The position numbers and the translations under genes are program-made. A DNA stretch of 64,000 nt from positions 32,001-96,000 of the forward strand of contig JAJPJT010000005.1 in NCBI GenBank assembly GCA_021324095.1. The letters run 5' to 3'. The stretch is from Gammaproteobacteria bacterium (lineage in GTDB: Bacteria > Pseudomonadota > Gammaproteobacteria > Xanthomonadales > Rhodanobacteraceae). Positions 18,809-26,910 of this stretch are shown piece by piece (the stretch's first letter is position 1; every line of letters starts with the position of its first letter). Below the pieces are notes generated by a model that saw nothing but the letters and a program-made list of their open reading frames with translations, made no database searches and was not told the origin of the DNA.

Positions 18809-20047
18809 TCAGACCCGCTTGAACAACAGCGTGCCGTTGGTGCCGCCGAAGCCGAACGAGTTGGAAATCGCGATGTCGATCCTGCCGTCCCGCGCCGTGT
18901 TCGGCACGAAATCCAGGTCGCATCCTTCGCCCGGTTCGTCAAGATTGATGGTCGGCGGCAGCACGTTGTCGCGCATCGCCAGCACGGTGAAGATGGCCTC
19001 GGCACCACCCGCGGCCCCGAGCAGATGGCCCGTGATCGACTTCGTCGAACTGATCGCGAGCTTGTACGCGTGCTCGCCGAACACGCGTTTGGCCGCGTGA
19101 ACCTCACCGAGGTCGCCGAGCTGTGTCGACGTACCGTGCGCATTGATGTACTGCACCTCGGATGGATCGACGCCGGCATCCTGCAGCGCGTTGGCCATGC
19201 AGCGCGCCGCGCCCTCGCCGCCCTCGCTGGGCGCGGTGATGTGATAGGCGTCTCCGCTCATGCCGAACCCGGCAAGTTCCGCGTAGATGTTCGCGCCGCG
19301 TGCTTTCGCATGTTCGTATTCTTCCAGCATCAGGACGCCCGAACCGTCTGACAGCACGAAGCCGTCACGATCCTTGTCCCAGGGTCGGCTGGCGCGGGTG
19401 GGTTCGTCGTTGCGGGTGGTCATCGCACGCGCCGAACAGAACCCGCCGATCGCGGTCGGCGTGACGGAAAACTCGGCCCCGCCCGTCAGCATGGCGTCGG
19501 CATCGCCGTATTGGATCATGCGCATCGCGAGGCCGATGTTGTGCGTTGCGGTCGTGCACGCGGTCACGCAGGCGATGTTCGGCCCCTTCAGCCCATACAT
19601 GATCGACAGATTGCCGGAGACCATATTGATGATCGAACCCGGCACGAAGAACGGCGAAATCTTGCGCGGGCCGCCTTCGTGGTACGCGATCGCGGTGCGC
19701 TCGATGCTGGCGATGCCGCCGATGCCGGCACCCACCGCGACGCCGATCCGGACCGCGTTGGAATCATCGACTTGCAATCCGGAATCGCGCAGCGCCTCGG
19801 TGCCCGCGGCGACACCGTAGTGGATGAAGGTATCCATCTTCTTGATGTCCTTCGGCGGAATGTACGCCGCGGGATCGAAGCCCTTCACCTCGCCCGCGAT
19901 GCGGGTCGGAAATGCGCTTGCGTCGAAATGCGTGATCGGACCGATCCCGCTCACGCCCGCCACGACGTTCTTCCATGCCGTCGCCACATCGTTCCCGACG
20001 GGCGAAACGATGCCCAGGCCGGTGACCACCACTCGCCGCTTGTTCAT
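18809..20047 (-). CDS. fabF: 3-oxoacyl-ACP synthase II (FabF)
   Basis: 412 residues from [18 protein letters not shown]; further upstream codons belong to the intergenic region. It is a condensing enzyme elongating acyl-ACP with malonyl-ACP. The active Cys is in [16 protein letters not shown], and the His pair is in [12 protein letters not shown] and [15 protein letters not shown]. It follows acpP with a 243-bp gap holding a strong stem-loop. The length equals the family norm. Confidence 0.97.
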   Translation of the reverse strand: MNKRRVVVTGLGIVSPVGNDVATAWKNVVAGVSGIGPITHFDASAFPTRIAGEVKGFDPAAYIPPKDIKKMDTFIHYGVAAGTEALRDSGLQVDDSNAVRIGVAVGAGIGGIASIERTAIAYHEGGPRKISPFFVPGSIINMVSGNLSIMYGLKGPNIACVTACTTATHNIGLAMRMIQYGDADAMLTGGAEFSVTPTAIGGFCSARAMTTRNDEPTRASRPWDKDRDGFVLSDGSGVLMLEEYEHAKARGANIYAELAGFGMSGDAYHITAPSEGGEGAARCMANALQDAGVDPSEVQYINAHGTSTQLGDLGEVHAAKRVFGEHAYKLAISSTKSITGHLLGAAGGAEAIFTVLAMRDNVLPPTINLDEPGEGCDLDFVPNTARDGRIDIAISNSFGFGGTNGTLLFKRV

Positions 20048-20211
20048 GGGAACTCCGTGCTCCGAATTCTTCAAGCCCACTGCTGATGCTGTCCGCGCGC
20101 ACCGCGGGCCGCGCGGCATGCATCTTCTCTTTCCGGCGGAGGCTCAAAGAGGTCCGCTGGCGCGCCAGCCGATCGCCATACGCCGCCGCATTGTCACGGC
20201 CCCAACAACGC

Positions 20212-20238
20212 GAAAGCTGCGCGGAAGGCGCAGCTTTC
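20212..20238 (-). promoter_or_regulatory. Stem-loop between acpP and fabF
   Basis: A perfect 11-bp stem (GAAAGCTGCGC / GCGCAGCTTTC) with a 5-nt loop, 53 bp downstream of the acpP stop on the transcribed strand. No T tract follows it in the minus direction, so it is unlikely to be a full intrinsic terminator. An mRNA-stability or partial-attenuation role, allowing acpP to exceed fabF, is an inference. Confidence 0.55.
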
Positions 20239-20290
20239 TGAGTTGCCGCATGACACGCCCGCGCCGCCCCAAGGGCATGCGCAGCCAAGT

Positions 20291-20530
20291 TCAGGACTTG
20301 ACGTGCGCCTTGATGTAATCGACCGCCTGCTGGACGGTGGTGATCTTCTCGGCTTCCTCGTCGGGGATTTCGGTTTCGAATTCCTCTTCGAGCGCCATCA
20401 CCAATTCCACCGTGTCCAGCGAGTCCGCGCCCAGATCGTCGACGAACGAGGCGTTTGGCGTGACGTCCTCTTCCTTGACCCCCAACTGATCGACCACGAT
20501 CTTCTTGACGCGCTCTTCGATGCTGCTCAT
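20291..20530 (-). CDS. acpP: Acyl carrier protein
   Basis: 79 residues from [13 protein letters not shown]. The phosphopantetheine attachment Ser is in [19 protein letters not shown]. The protein is acidic and helical as expected, and carries growing acyl chains for the Fab enzymes around it. The 436 bp between it and fabG contain a symmetrical repeat element (20762-20921) and probably its own promoter, for example TACTAT near 20699-20704 read on the minus strand, without a clear -35. Separate expression would fit the high demand for ACP. Confidence 0.97.
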   Translation of the reverse strand: MSSIEERVKKIVVDQLGVKEEDVTPNASFVDDLGADSLDTVELVMALEEEFETEIPDEEAEKITTVQQAVDYIKAHVKS

Positions 20531-20761
20531 GAGACAGTGCCTCCCGGGACAAAAGCATTCGAGGTCGGGCCGGGCCCTTCCCCACTCGACCCGCACGCGC
20601 CCTGCGAAGCGCGCACGGTACAGATTCCAATTGGACCCGTGCAGGGTCGGCGTGCTGTTCCGTGGCCGCCAGTCCGGTCACGGCACGAAAGTCGCCATAG
20701 TAGCATATTGATTGCGATCGTCCCTGATCGCTGCACCACCGACTTATCCGAAAACCGCGGC

Positions 20762-20921
20762 GCCCCCGAGGTGGAGACCACGCGGCCATCCATGGCCTGC
20801 GGCTTGTTTGTGCAATCACCCCTGATTGCTGCTTCGCTTCGCTACTTCGCGTGCGCTGCGGTGTGGCTACAAGACACCAGAACGGCCATCCATGGCCCCC
20901 GATCAGAAGCACCTCGGGGGC
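20762..20921. repeat. 160-bp symmetrical element between acpP and fabG (MITE-like)
   Basis: Perfect 12-bp terminal inverted repeats (GCCCCCGAGGTG at 20762-20773 and CACCTCGGGGGC at 20910-20921) enclose two identical copies of the near-palindrome GGCCATCCATGGCC at 20784-20797 and 20884-20897, exactly 100 bp apart. No reading frame inside looks genuine. The architecture resembles a small non-autonomous insertion, but target-site duplications were not evident. The rest of the 20531-20966 gap shows no gene. Confidence 0.6.
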
Positions 20922-20966
20922 AGCAACTGACTTTTCACAACAGCCGCTTCGAATGGAAGATGCGCG

Positions 20967-21710
20967 TTACGGCATGTACATGCCGCCATTGACGTGCAGC
21001 GTTTCCCCTGTGATGTAGGTGGCGGCCGGCGACGCCAGGAACGCCACGGCGTGCGCGACATCGGCGGGCTCGCCGAGGCGGCCCAGCGCGATGGTGCCTT
21101 CCAGCATCTTGCGCTGCTCGTCCGTGAGCGCGCGCGTCATGTCGGTGTCGATGAAACCGGGCGCGACCACGTTGACGGTAATGCCACGCGAACCAACCTC
21201 CCGCGCCAGCGATTTGGAGAACGCGATGATGCCGGCCTTGGCTGCGGCGTAATTGGTCTGACCAGGATTGCCGGTGACGCCGACGACGGATGCGATATTG
21301 ATGATGCGGCCCTTGCGCGCCTTCATCATCGTGCGCATCACCGCTTTCGAGGTGCGGTAAACCGACGTGAGGTTGGTGTCGAGGATGGCCTGCCAGTCCT
21401 CGTCCTTCATTCGCATCAGCAACTGGTCGCGCGTGATGCCCGCGTTGTTGACCAGGATCGAAAGGCCGCCGTGCGCCTTGACGACGGCATCGATCAACGC
21501 ATCGACCGCGCCACCATCGGTGACGTCCAGCACGCGACCTTCGCCGCCGTGCACCGCCAGTCGTTGCGTGATCGCCTGGGCGCCCGCTTCCGAAGTCGCC
21601 GTGCCGATCACCTTCGCGCCGTTCGCCGCCAGCTCCTCCGCGATCGCGGCGCCGATGCCGCGCGAGGCGCCCGTCACCAGCGCGATTTCGTCTTGCAATA
21701 TTCGCGTCAT
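20967..21710 (-). CDS. fabG: 3-oxoacyl-ACP reductase (FabG)
   Basis: 247 residues, a short-chain dehydrogenase reducing 3-oxoacyl-ACP with NADPH. The cofactor motif is VTGASRGIGAAIAEEL, NNAG is in LVNNAGITRDQL, and the catalytic Ser-Tyr-Lys are in NIASVVGVTGNPGQTNYAAAK. The ATG at 21710 overlaps the fabD stop by 4 bp; an upstream extension would run into fabD. Confidence 0.97.
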   Translation of the reverse strand: MTRILQDEIALVTGASRGIGAAIAEELAANGAKVIGTATSEAGAQAITQRLAVHGGEGRVLDVTDGGAVDALIDAVVKAHGGLSILVNNAGITRDQLLMRMKDEDWQAILDTNLTSVYRTSKAVMRTMMKARKGRIINIASVVGVTGNPGQTNYAAAKAGIIAFSKSLAREVGSRGITVNVVAPGFIDTDMTRALTDEQRKMLEGTIALGRLGEPADVAHAVAFLASPAATYITGETLHVNGGMYMP

Positions 21711-22675
21711 GCCTGAATCTCCGCGAGCGCGGCACGCATCTCCGCAGGCGTTCCGAGCGAACGCGCATCGATGGACTTGTCGATGCGCTTGCACAGACCT
21801 GCCAGCACCTTGCCGGGGCCGCATTCGAAAATTTTCGTGGCACCGTTGCGCACGAGCGATTGCACCGTATCAGTCCACAACACCGGCATGTACAACTGGC
21901 GTTCGAGCGCTGCGCGGATGAATTCGACGCCGACGTGTGCCTTGGCGTCTGCGTTCTGCAACACCGGAATCGCCGGTACCTGCCACGGCAGTTCGGCCAT
22001 GCGCGCCGCGAGCTGCTGCGCCGCGTCGCGCATCAGTGGCGTGTGGGAAGGCACCGACACCGCAAGCTTGATGACCTTGCGCACGCCGAGTTCCGCAAGC
22101 CGCTGCGTGGCGCGATCGACCGCACCCGCATGTCCCGCGATCACCAACTGGCCGGGGCTGTTGTAGTTGGCTGGCGCCACGATTTCGGTGCCGGAAACTT
22201 CCTTGCACACGCTGCGGATGACTTCGTCGTCGGCGCCCAGGACAGCCGCCATCGATCCGACGCCGGCCGGCACGGCAGCCTGCATCAGGCGACCGCGCTC
22301 AGCGACGAGTGCGGCGGCGGCACGCAACGGCAACGCGCCGGCACACACCAGCGCCGAATATTCTCCAAGGCTGTGACCCGACATCTGTGCGGGCAACGGT
22401 CCGCCCAGCGATCGCCAGACCTGCCACACGGCGACGCTGGCCGCAAGCAACGCGGGCTGGGTATTTTCGGTCTTGCCGAGTTCGGCTTCCGGACCAGTTT
22501 GCGAGAGCTGCCACAGGTCCATGCCCGCGCCCTCGGATGCGTCGTCGAAAACCTTGCGCACTTCTCCAAATTCCGCGGCAAGCTCCGCCAGCATTCCAAC
22601 CGACTGCGAGCCTTGGCCAGGGAAGACGAATGCAAGAGCGGGGCTGGGGGCTGGGGACTGGGGGCTTGAGGTCAT
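21707..22675 (-). CDS. fabD: Malonyl-CoA:ACP transacylase (FabD)
   Basis: 322 residues. The core begins with FVFPGQGSQSVGM; the nucleophile Ser is in SGHSLGEYSALV, and the Arg/His catalytic positions are in AERGRLMQ and VSVPSHTPLM. The first ~13 residues (SSPQSPAPSP and neighbours) are encoded by a C-rich repeat that forms one arm of an inverted repeat (22640-22664), so this N-terminal extension looks like a by-product of the repeat. No better start lies further in. It overlaps fabG by 4 bp. Confidence 0.95.
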   Translation of the reverse strand: MTSSPQSPAPSPALAFVFPGQGSQSVGMLAELAAEFGEVRKVFDDASEGAGMDLWQLSQTGPEAELGKTENTQPALLAASVAVWQVWRSLGGPLPAQMSGHSLGEYSALVCAGALPLRAAAALVAERGRLMQAAVPAGVGSMAAVLGADDEVIRSVCKEVSGTEIVAPANYNSPGQLVIAGHAGAVDRATQRLAELGVRKVIKLAVSVPSHTPLMRDAAQQLAARMAELPWQVPAIPVLQNADAKAHVGVEFIRAALERQLYMPVLWTDTVQSLVRNGATKIFECGPGKVLAGLCKRIDKSIDARSLGTPAEMRAALAEIQA

Positions 22676-22777
22676 GACTGGAAATTGTTCCGGAATTCAG
22701 GAATGCACATATCGAAAATGGGGCCGCGGGAATCCAGGATGCTCCGCTCAGTCCCCAATCCCCAGCCCCCAACCCCG
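22640..22777. repeat. Inverted repeat with G-quadruplex-capable arms at the fabH/fabD junction
   Basis: The arm at 22640-22664 has runs of G4, G5, G4 and G5 on the + strand with 2-3-nt loops. The arm at 22750-22777 is its near reverse complement (C-runs on +, so G-runs in the fab mRNA). About 85 bp separate them. The left arm overlaps the fabD start codon region and the right arm sits just after the fabH stop. Each arm meets the G3+N1-7 quadruplex rule, and the two can also pair into a long hairpin. Confidence 0.75.
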
Positions 22778-22781
22778 CCTT

Positions 22782-23750
22782 CTAGTACCTCACCATCGCC
22801 GACGCCCAGGTGAAACCGCCACCGAACGCCTCGAGCAACACATTCTGCCCGCGCTTGATGCGCCCGGACCGCACCGCGGCGTCCAATGCCAGCGGCACCG
22901 AACCAGACGATGTGTTGGCGTGCTTGTCGACCGTGACGATCACCTGATCCATCGACATGCCGTGGCGCTTGGCAGTCGCCTCGATGATGCGCAGGTTGGC
23001 CTGGTGCGGGATCAGCCAGTCGATCTGGTCCGCGTGCATGCCGGCGGCCGCGAGGGTTTCGTCGACCAGTGTGTCCAGGGTTTTCACGGCGACCTTGAAC
23101 ACCTCGCGCCCGCGCATCTTGATGCGGACGCCATGGTTCTTCTCGTCCTTGAAGCCGACCGAGACGCCGACCGGGTTGTACAAAAGGTCCTTGTACCCGC
23201 CGTCGGCGTGCAGGCAGGTTGCAAGGATGCCGGGCTCGTCCGAGGCCTCCAGCACCACCGCGCCGGCGCCGTCACCGAACAGTACGCAGGTCTCGCGTTC
23301 GCTCCAGTCGATCATCCGGGTCAGGGTTTCGGCGCCCATCACGAGCGCCTTCTTCACCTGCCCGCTACGCACGAAATTGTTGGCAACCCCGAGCGCATAC
23401 ATGAAGCCCGAACACGCGGCATTCACGTCGAACGCCATGCACCCGTTCGCGCCCAGCCGGTTCTGGATCAGGCAAGCCGTCGCGGGAAACACGATGTCGG
23501 GCGTCGTGGTGCCCAGGATCACCATGTCGAGGTCGGCGGCCTTGACCCCGGCGTCCTGCAACGCCTGCTGCGCGGCCCGGAACGCGAGATCGCCGGTGGT
23601 TTCGCCATCAGCGGCAACGCGACGCTCACGGATACCGGTGCGGGTGCGGATCCATTCGTCGCTGGTGTCCACCAGCTTTTCGAGGTCGGCGTTGGTGACG
23701 ACGCGATCGGGCAACGCGCTGCCGGTAGCCAGGATACGGGCGTAGGTCAA
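22782..23750 (-). CDS. fabH: 3-oxoacyl-ACP synthase III (FabH)
   Basis: About 322 residues if the TTG at 23750 is used (TYARILATGSALPDRVV). Another TTG at 23783 would add 11 residues; no ATG is available, so the start is uncertain. FabH starts fatty acid synthesis by condensing acetyl-CoA with malonyl-ACP. The catalytic Cys is in VNAACSGFMYALG, His in PHQANLRIIEA and Asn in VDKHANTSSGSVPLAL. plsX, common between rpmF and fabH in other bacteria, is missing. Confidence 0.93.
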   Translation of the reverse strand: MTYARILATGSALPDRVVTNADLEKLVDTSDEWIRTRTGIRERRVAADGETTGDLAFRAAQQALQDAGVKAADLDMVILGTTTPDIVFPATACLIQNRLGANGCMAFDVNAACSGFMYALGVANNFVRSGQVKKALVMGAETLTRMIDWSERETCVLFGDGAGAVVLEASDEPGILATCLHADGGYKDLLYNPVGVSVGFKDEKNHGVRIKMRGREVFKVAVKTLDTLVDETLAAAGMHADQIDWLIPHQANLRIIEATAKRHGMSMDQVIVTVDKHANTSSGSVPLALDAAVRSGRIKRGQNVLLEAFGGGFTWASAMVRY

Positions 23751-23844
23751 GATCCGATTCCCCGAAGAAGATTGCGCGCACAAAAAAATACGGCGGCGCC
23801 TTCATTGCGCCGCGCGCCGGTTTGCAGCCGTGTGGTCAACGAGG

Positions 23845-24039
23845 TCAGTCCTCGTCGACGACAGCCTGCTTGTCTTCGATCACCTTGCGGCCACGGTAAT
23901 ACCCGTCCTTGGTGATGTGGTGGCGACGGTGGATCTCGCCCGACGTCGGGTCGGTGGCGAGTTGAACCTTGTCCAGCGCGTCGTGCGCGCGGCGCATGCC
24001 ACGGCGGGACGGGGATTTGCGACTCTTTGCAACGGCCAT
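23845..24039 (-). CDS. rpmF: 50S ribosomal protein L32
   Basis: 64 residues: basic N-terminus [20 protein letters not shown] and the conserved [16 protein letters not shown] segment. The zinc cysteines found in some L32 proteins are absent (the C-minus form). It lies between yceD and fabH, a conserved gene order linking ribosome and lipid synthesis. The C-terminus [12 protein letters not shown] is acidic. Confidence 0.97.
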   Translation of the reverse strand: MAVAKSRKSPSRRGMRRAHDALDKVQLATDPTSGEIHRRHHITKDGYYRGRKVIEDKQAVVDED

Positions 24040-24194
24040 GGTGGCTCTCCTGACGGCTTGTTCGACACGGAACCGGGCATCCCGCCGCGGTCTGTAAACG
24101 GCTGCGGCATCGCCGCGCCATGTTTGTCGCACCGGCGCCTCGGCGCCAGTGCATCGGCACATCCTGTGCCGTGGCCGGCATGAGGCCGGCCGCG

Positions 24195-24734
24195 TTAACG
24201 ATCTTTCGCGCGGTCCGCGAGCAGCTTGCGCAAATCCGCGAATGGATGCGTCACTGCTTCGTCCCGCTGCGCATCCTGCGACGCCTGCCCGGGCGCATTC
24301 CATTCGCCCTTCAAAACTTCGCTGCCGGGCTTGACAGGCACCAGCGGCAACGCCAACAACAACTCATCCTCGATCACGCGGCGCGGCTGCAGCGTGCCGT
24401 TTTCGAGCAGCAGTGGCTCGCATTCGCCGGGGAGCGCCGCCGCCTCGTCTTCATTGGTCAGCAACCCCAGCCGCGTATCGACCTCGACCGGCAATTCGAA
24501 AGGCTGCAACGTGCGCTGACATTCCAGCGTCAGCCGCGCAGCCAGACGAACATGCAACTCCGGGCCGCCGAGCTGGCCTTGTTCGAAATCGAGATTGTAG
24601 GCGACCTCTCCGGCGTCCCTCGCCAGCGCCTCGCCCAGCCGCGGCAATTCTGCGACCGGCAATACACCTTCGAAAGACCGCCGTCCGGCCACCATGCGTT
24701 CGGCGTCCACACTCGCTGGCAGGGGCGCGGACAT
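24195..24734 (-). CDS. yceD: YceD / DUF177 family protein (23S rRNA accumulation protein)
   Basis: 179 residues. The N-terminal [19 protein letters not shown] and the central [16 protein letters not shown] segment match YceD/DUF177; the second Cys of the usual CxxC is replaced (CQRT). In E. coli YceD is linked to 23S rRNA accumulation. The acidic [13 protein letters not shown] stretch (usually with HxxE) is close to normal. It is the first gene of the rpmF-fab cluster and has a good promoter whose -10 ends 9 bp before the ATG, suggesting little or no leader. Confidence 0.88.
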   Translation of the reverse strand: MSAPLPASVDAERMVAGRRSFEGVLPVAELPRLGEALARDAGEVAYNLDFEQGQLGGPELHVRLAARLTLECQRTLQPFELPVEVDTRLGLLTNEDEAAALPGECEPLLLENGTLQPRRVIEDELLLALPLVPVKPGSEVLKGEWNAPGQASQDAQRDEAVTHPFADLRKLLADRAKDR

Positions 24735-24743
24735 AAGAGGGGA

Positions 24744-24772
24744 ATGCTAGATTCTGCACTGCACAAAGTCAA
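24744..24772 (-). promoter_or_regulatory. Sigma-70 promoter of yceD-rpmF-fab, near-leaderless
   Basis: Read on the minus strand: TTGACT (24772-24767), a 17-bp spacer, TAGCAT (24749-24744), then 9 bp to the yceD ATG (24734). A transcription start 6-8 bp after the -10 would fall within about 3 nt of the ATG. No ribosome-binding site fits in the TCCCCTCTT between them. Confidence 0.7.
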
Positions 24773-24860
24773 CCGCAGAGCGGCGCCAACGCTTGGCCCG
24801 TATCATGCTAGCCATCCAAGTACCGCGCCCGGAAACCCACGCGTGACCCCCTTCCCCACC

Positions 24861-25304
24861 ATGCTGCTCGCCATCGTTTTGCCTGCCCTGGTGGCGGTTG
24901 CCGCCTGCGGCGTGGTCATCTGGCTGCTGGTGCGCCAGATGCGTCACGAGCGCACCCTACGCACCCTGTATCTCGAAGCCGACGGCATCGAGCGCGACCT
25001 GAAGGAATGCCGCCAGCGCCTGCAGCGCGCACACGCTTCGATGTCGATCGGCCCCCATCAGCCGGCCGGGGAAACCCACGCCAAGCTGGCGATCGATGCG
25101 GCCCTGCGCGAACTGCTCGCACACCGCCTGTGGTTGCGCGACGAAGCCGAACACGCCAGCCAGCGCGATCTGGATGCGGCCGCCGCCGCGATGGGCAAGG
25201 CGCGGGGCGCGCTGGGCCGGCAACTGCGCGAGCTGGATACCGCCCAACGCGCGCTGGAAACTGCCGTGCGTGAACGGATCGAAGACCTGTCCCAGCAGCC
25301 ATGA
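24861..25304 (+). CDS. Hypothetical single-pass membrane protein with coiled coil
   Basis: 147 residues from the ATG of MLLAIVLPALVAVAACG; a GTG at 24843 would add six residues. One N-terminal membrane helix (about 4-27) is followed by a charged, helical, heptad-like region rich in Arg, Glu, Leu and Ala (LYLEADGIERDLKECRQRL onward), probably a coiled coil in the cytoplasm. I recognise no family. The stop overlaps the maf start by 4 bp (ATGA), so the two are translationally coupled. It is divergent from yceD. Confidence 0.75.
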   Translation: MLLAIVLPALVAVAACGVVIWLLVRQMRHERTLRTLYLEADGIERDLKECRQRLQRAHASMSIGPHQPAGETHAKLAIDAALRELLAHRLWLRDEAEHASQRDLDAAAAAMGKARGALGRQLRELDTAQRALETAVRERIEDLSQQP

Positions 25305-25885
25305 TCCAGCCGCGCATCGTGCTGGCCTCGACCTCGCGCTATCGGGCCGAGTTGCTCAGGCGATTGGTGAACAAGTTCGAGCAGATCGCGCCTGACGTGG
25401 ACGAACGAGCTCTGCCGAAAGAGGCGCCGCAGGCGCGCTCTGCACGCCTGGCCACCGCCAAGGCGCGCGCCGTCGCATCGAATCTGGAGGACGCGCTGGT
25501 GATCGGATCGGATCAGGTCGCGGCGCTCGGCGACCGGGTGCTGCACAAACCGGCGACTCTTGAACACGCACGCGAACAGTTACGCGCAAGCAGCGGAAAA
25601 CACGTTGATTTTTACACCGGTATTTCCATGATCGACATGCGCCACGGCAAGCAGTGGTCGGCGCTCGACCACACCCGGGTGGTTTTCCGCAAGCTCGATG
25701 GCGGCGAAATCGACCGTTACATCGCCCGCGAACGTCCCCTCGATTGTGCCGGCAGCTTCAAGTCCGAGGGCGCCGGTATCGCGCTGTTCGAGCAGATTGA
25801 AACCAACGATCCGACGGCCTTGATAGGGCTGCCGCTGATCGCCCTTTCCCGCCTGCTGCGGCAGGCCGGTATCGGGGTCCCTTGA
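25301..25885 (+). CDS. Maf family nucleotide pyrophosphatase (YceF-type, 7-methyl-GTP)
   Basis: 194 residues. The N-terminal LASTSRYRAELLRRL is the Maf signature, and the catalytic acidic region VIGSDQVAALGDRVLHKP plus the SFKSEGAGIALFEQIETNDPT stretch fit the YceF subfamily, whose members hydrolyse m7GTP. Its neighbours yceD and rpmF on the other strand match the E. coli yceF-yceD-rpmF vicinity, which supports the subgroup. The protein is a cytoplasmic house-cleaning enzyme. Confidence 0.9.
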   Translation: MIQPRIVLASTSRYRAELLRRLVNKFEQIAPDVDERALPKEAPQARSARLATAKARAVASNLEDALVIGSDQVAALGDRVLHKPATLEHAREQLRASSGKHVDFYTGISMIDMRHGKQWSALDHTRVVFRKLDGGEIDRYIARERPLDCAGSFKSEGAGIALFEQIETNDPTALIGLPLIALSRLLRQAGIGVP

Positions 25886-25949
25886 ATCGACGCAGCCGCG
25901 ACACGCGGCGTCGTACACTGCCTCAACCCCGACACACCGAGGGAAGGGA

Positions 25950-26906
25950 ATGGACCAGAGCCTCGCCACTGCCACAGCGGCACCCATCGACAGCCTGCCG
26001 CGCCAGCGCCTCGACGCGGCGCTGTCCCAGGTCAACGAGGTCCTGGTCGGCAAGAACAGGCCGATCCGCATGGCATTCGCGTGCCTGCTGGCCGGTGGAC
26101 ATCTTCTGGTGGAAGACGTGCCGGGCGTCGGCAAGACGACGCTCGCACACGCGCTTGCGGCAACACTGGGGCTCAGCTTCAGGCGCATCCAGTTCACCTC
26201 GGACCTGTTGCCCAGCGACATCGTGGGTGTCAGCGTATTCGACCGCGGCAGCGGTGAGTTCCGGTTTCAGCAGGGGCCGATCTTCGCGCAACTGCTGCTG
26301 GCAGACGAGATCAACAGGGCCACCCCCAAGACCCAGAGCGCATTGCTGGAGGCCATGGCCGAAGGCCAAGTCACGGTCGATGGCGCCAGCCGCATGCTGC
26401 CGCAACCGTTCTTCGTGGTCGCGACCCAGAACCCGCTGGACATGGCAGGCACTTATCCCCTGCCCGACTCCCAACTCGATCGCTTCATGCTGCGCATCTC
26501 GCTCGACTACCCGGACGCCGAAGCCGAACGAAGGCTGCTGACCGGCGAAAACCGTTCCGAGATGGTCGGCCAACTCACGTCGCGCCTGTCCGGCGCCGAC
26601 ATCCTCGCGTTGCGCCGCCGCGCGCATGCGGTAACCGCAAGTCCCGCCCTGCTCGATTACGTGCAGGCGTTGGTGGCCGCCAGCCGCAAGCATCCCGACA
26701 TCCGCACGGGCCTGTCGCCGCGTGCGGGGCTTGCGCTGCTGGCGTGCGCGCGCGCGTGGGCGTTGCTGGGCGACCGCGACTACACGCTGCCGGAGGATGT
26801 GCAGGCGGTCTTCGTTCCCGTCGCGGGACACCGGCTCATTCCCGCGCGCAGCCTGGGCCGCGACGCGCTGGCACAAGGCTTGCTGGAATCCGTGGCAGTC
26901 GAGTGA
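25950..26906 (+). CDS. MoxR-type AAA+ ATPase
   Basis: 318 residues. Walker A is EDVPGVGKTTLAHALA, Walker B is LLLADEINRATPKTQSALLEAMAEGQV, and sensor 1 is in VVATQNPLDMAGTYPLPDSQLDRF. MoxR ATPases act as chaperones for VWA, DUF58 or transglutaminase partners. The next two genes encode exactly such a DUF58 protein and a transglutaminase, so the trio is a standard MoxR/DUF58/TgpA-like operon. A good AGGGA ribosome site precedes the ATG at 25950. Gap to the next start: 4 bp. Confidence 0.93.
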   Translation: MDQSLATATAAPIDSLPRQRLDAALSQVNEVLVGKNRPIRMAFACLLAGGHLLVEDVPGVGKTTLAHALAATLGLSFRRIQFTSDLLPSDIVGVSVFDRGSGEFRFQQGPIFAQLLLADEINRATPKTQSALLEAMAEGQVTVDGASRMLPQPFFVVATQNPLDMAGTYPLPDSQLDRFMLRISLDYPDAEAERRLLTGENRSEMVGQLTSRLSGADILALRRRAHAVTASPALLDYVQALVAASRKHPDIRTGLSPRAGLALLACARAWALLGDRDYTLPEDVQAVFVPVAGHRLIPARSLGRDALAQGLLESVAVE

Positions 26907-26910
26907 ACCG

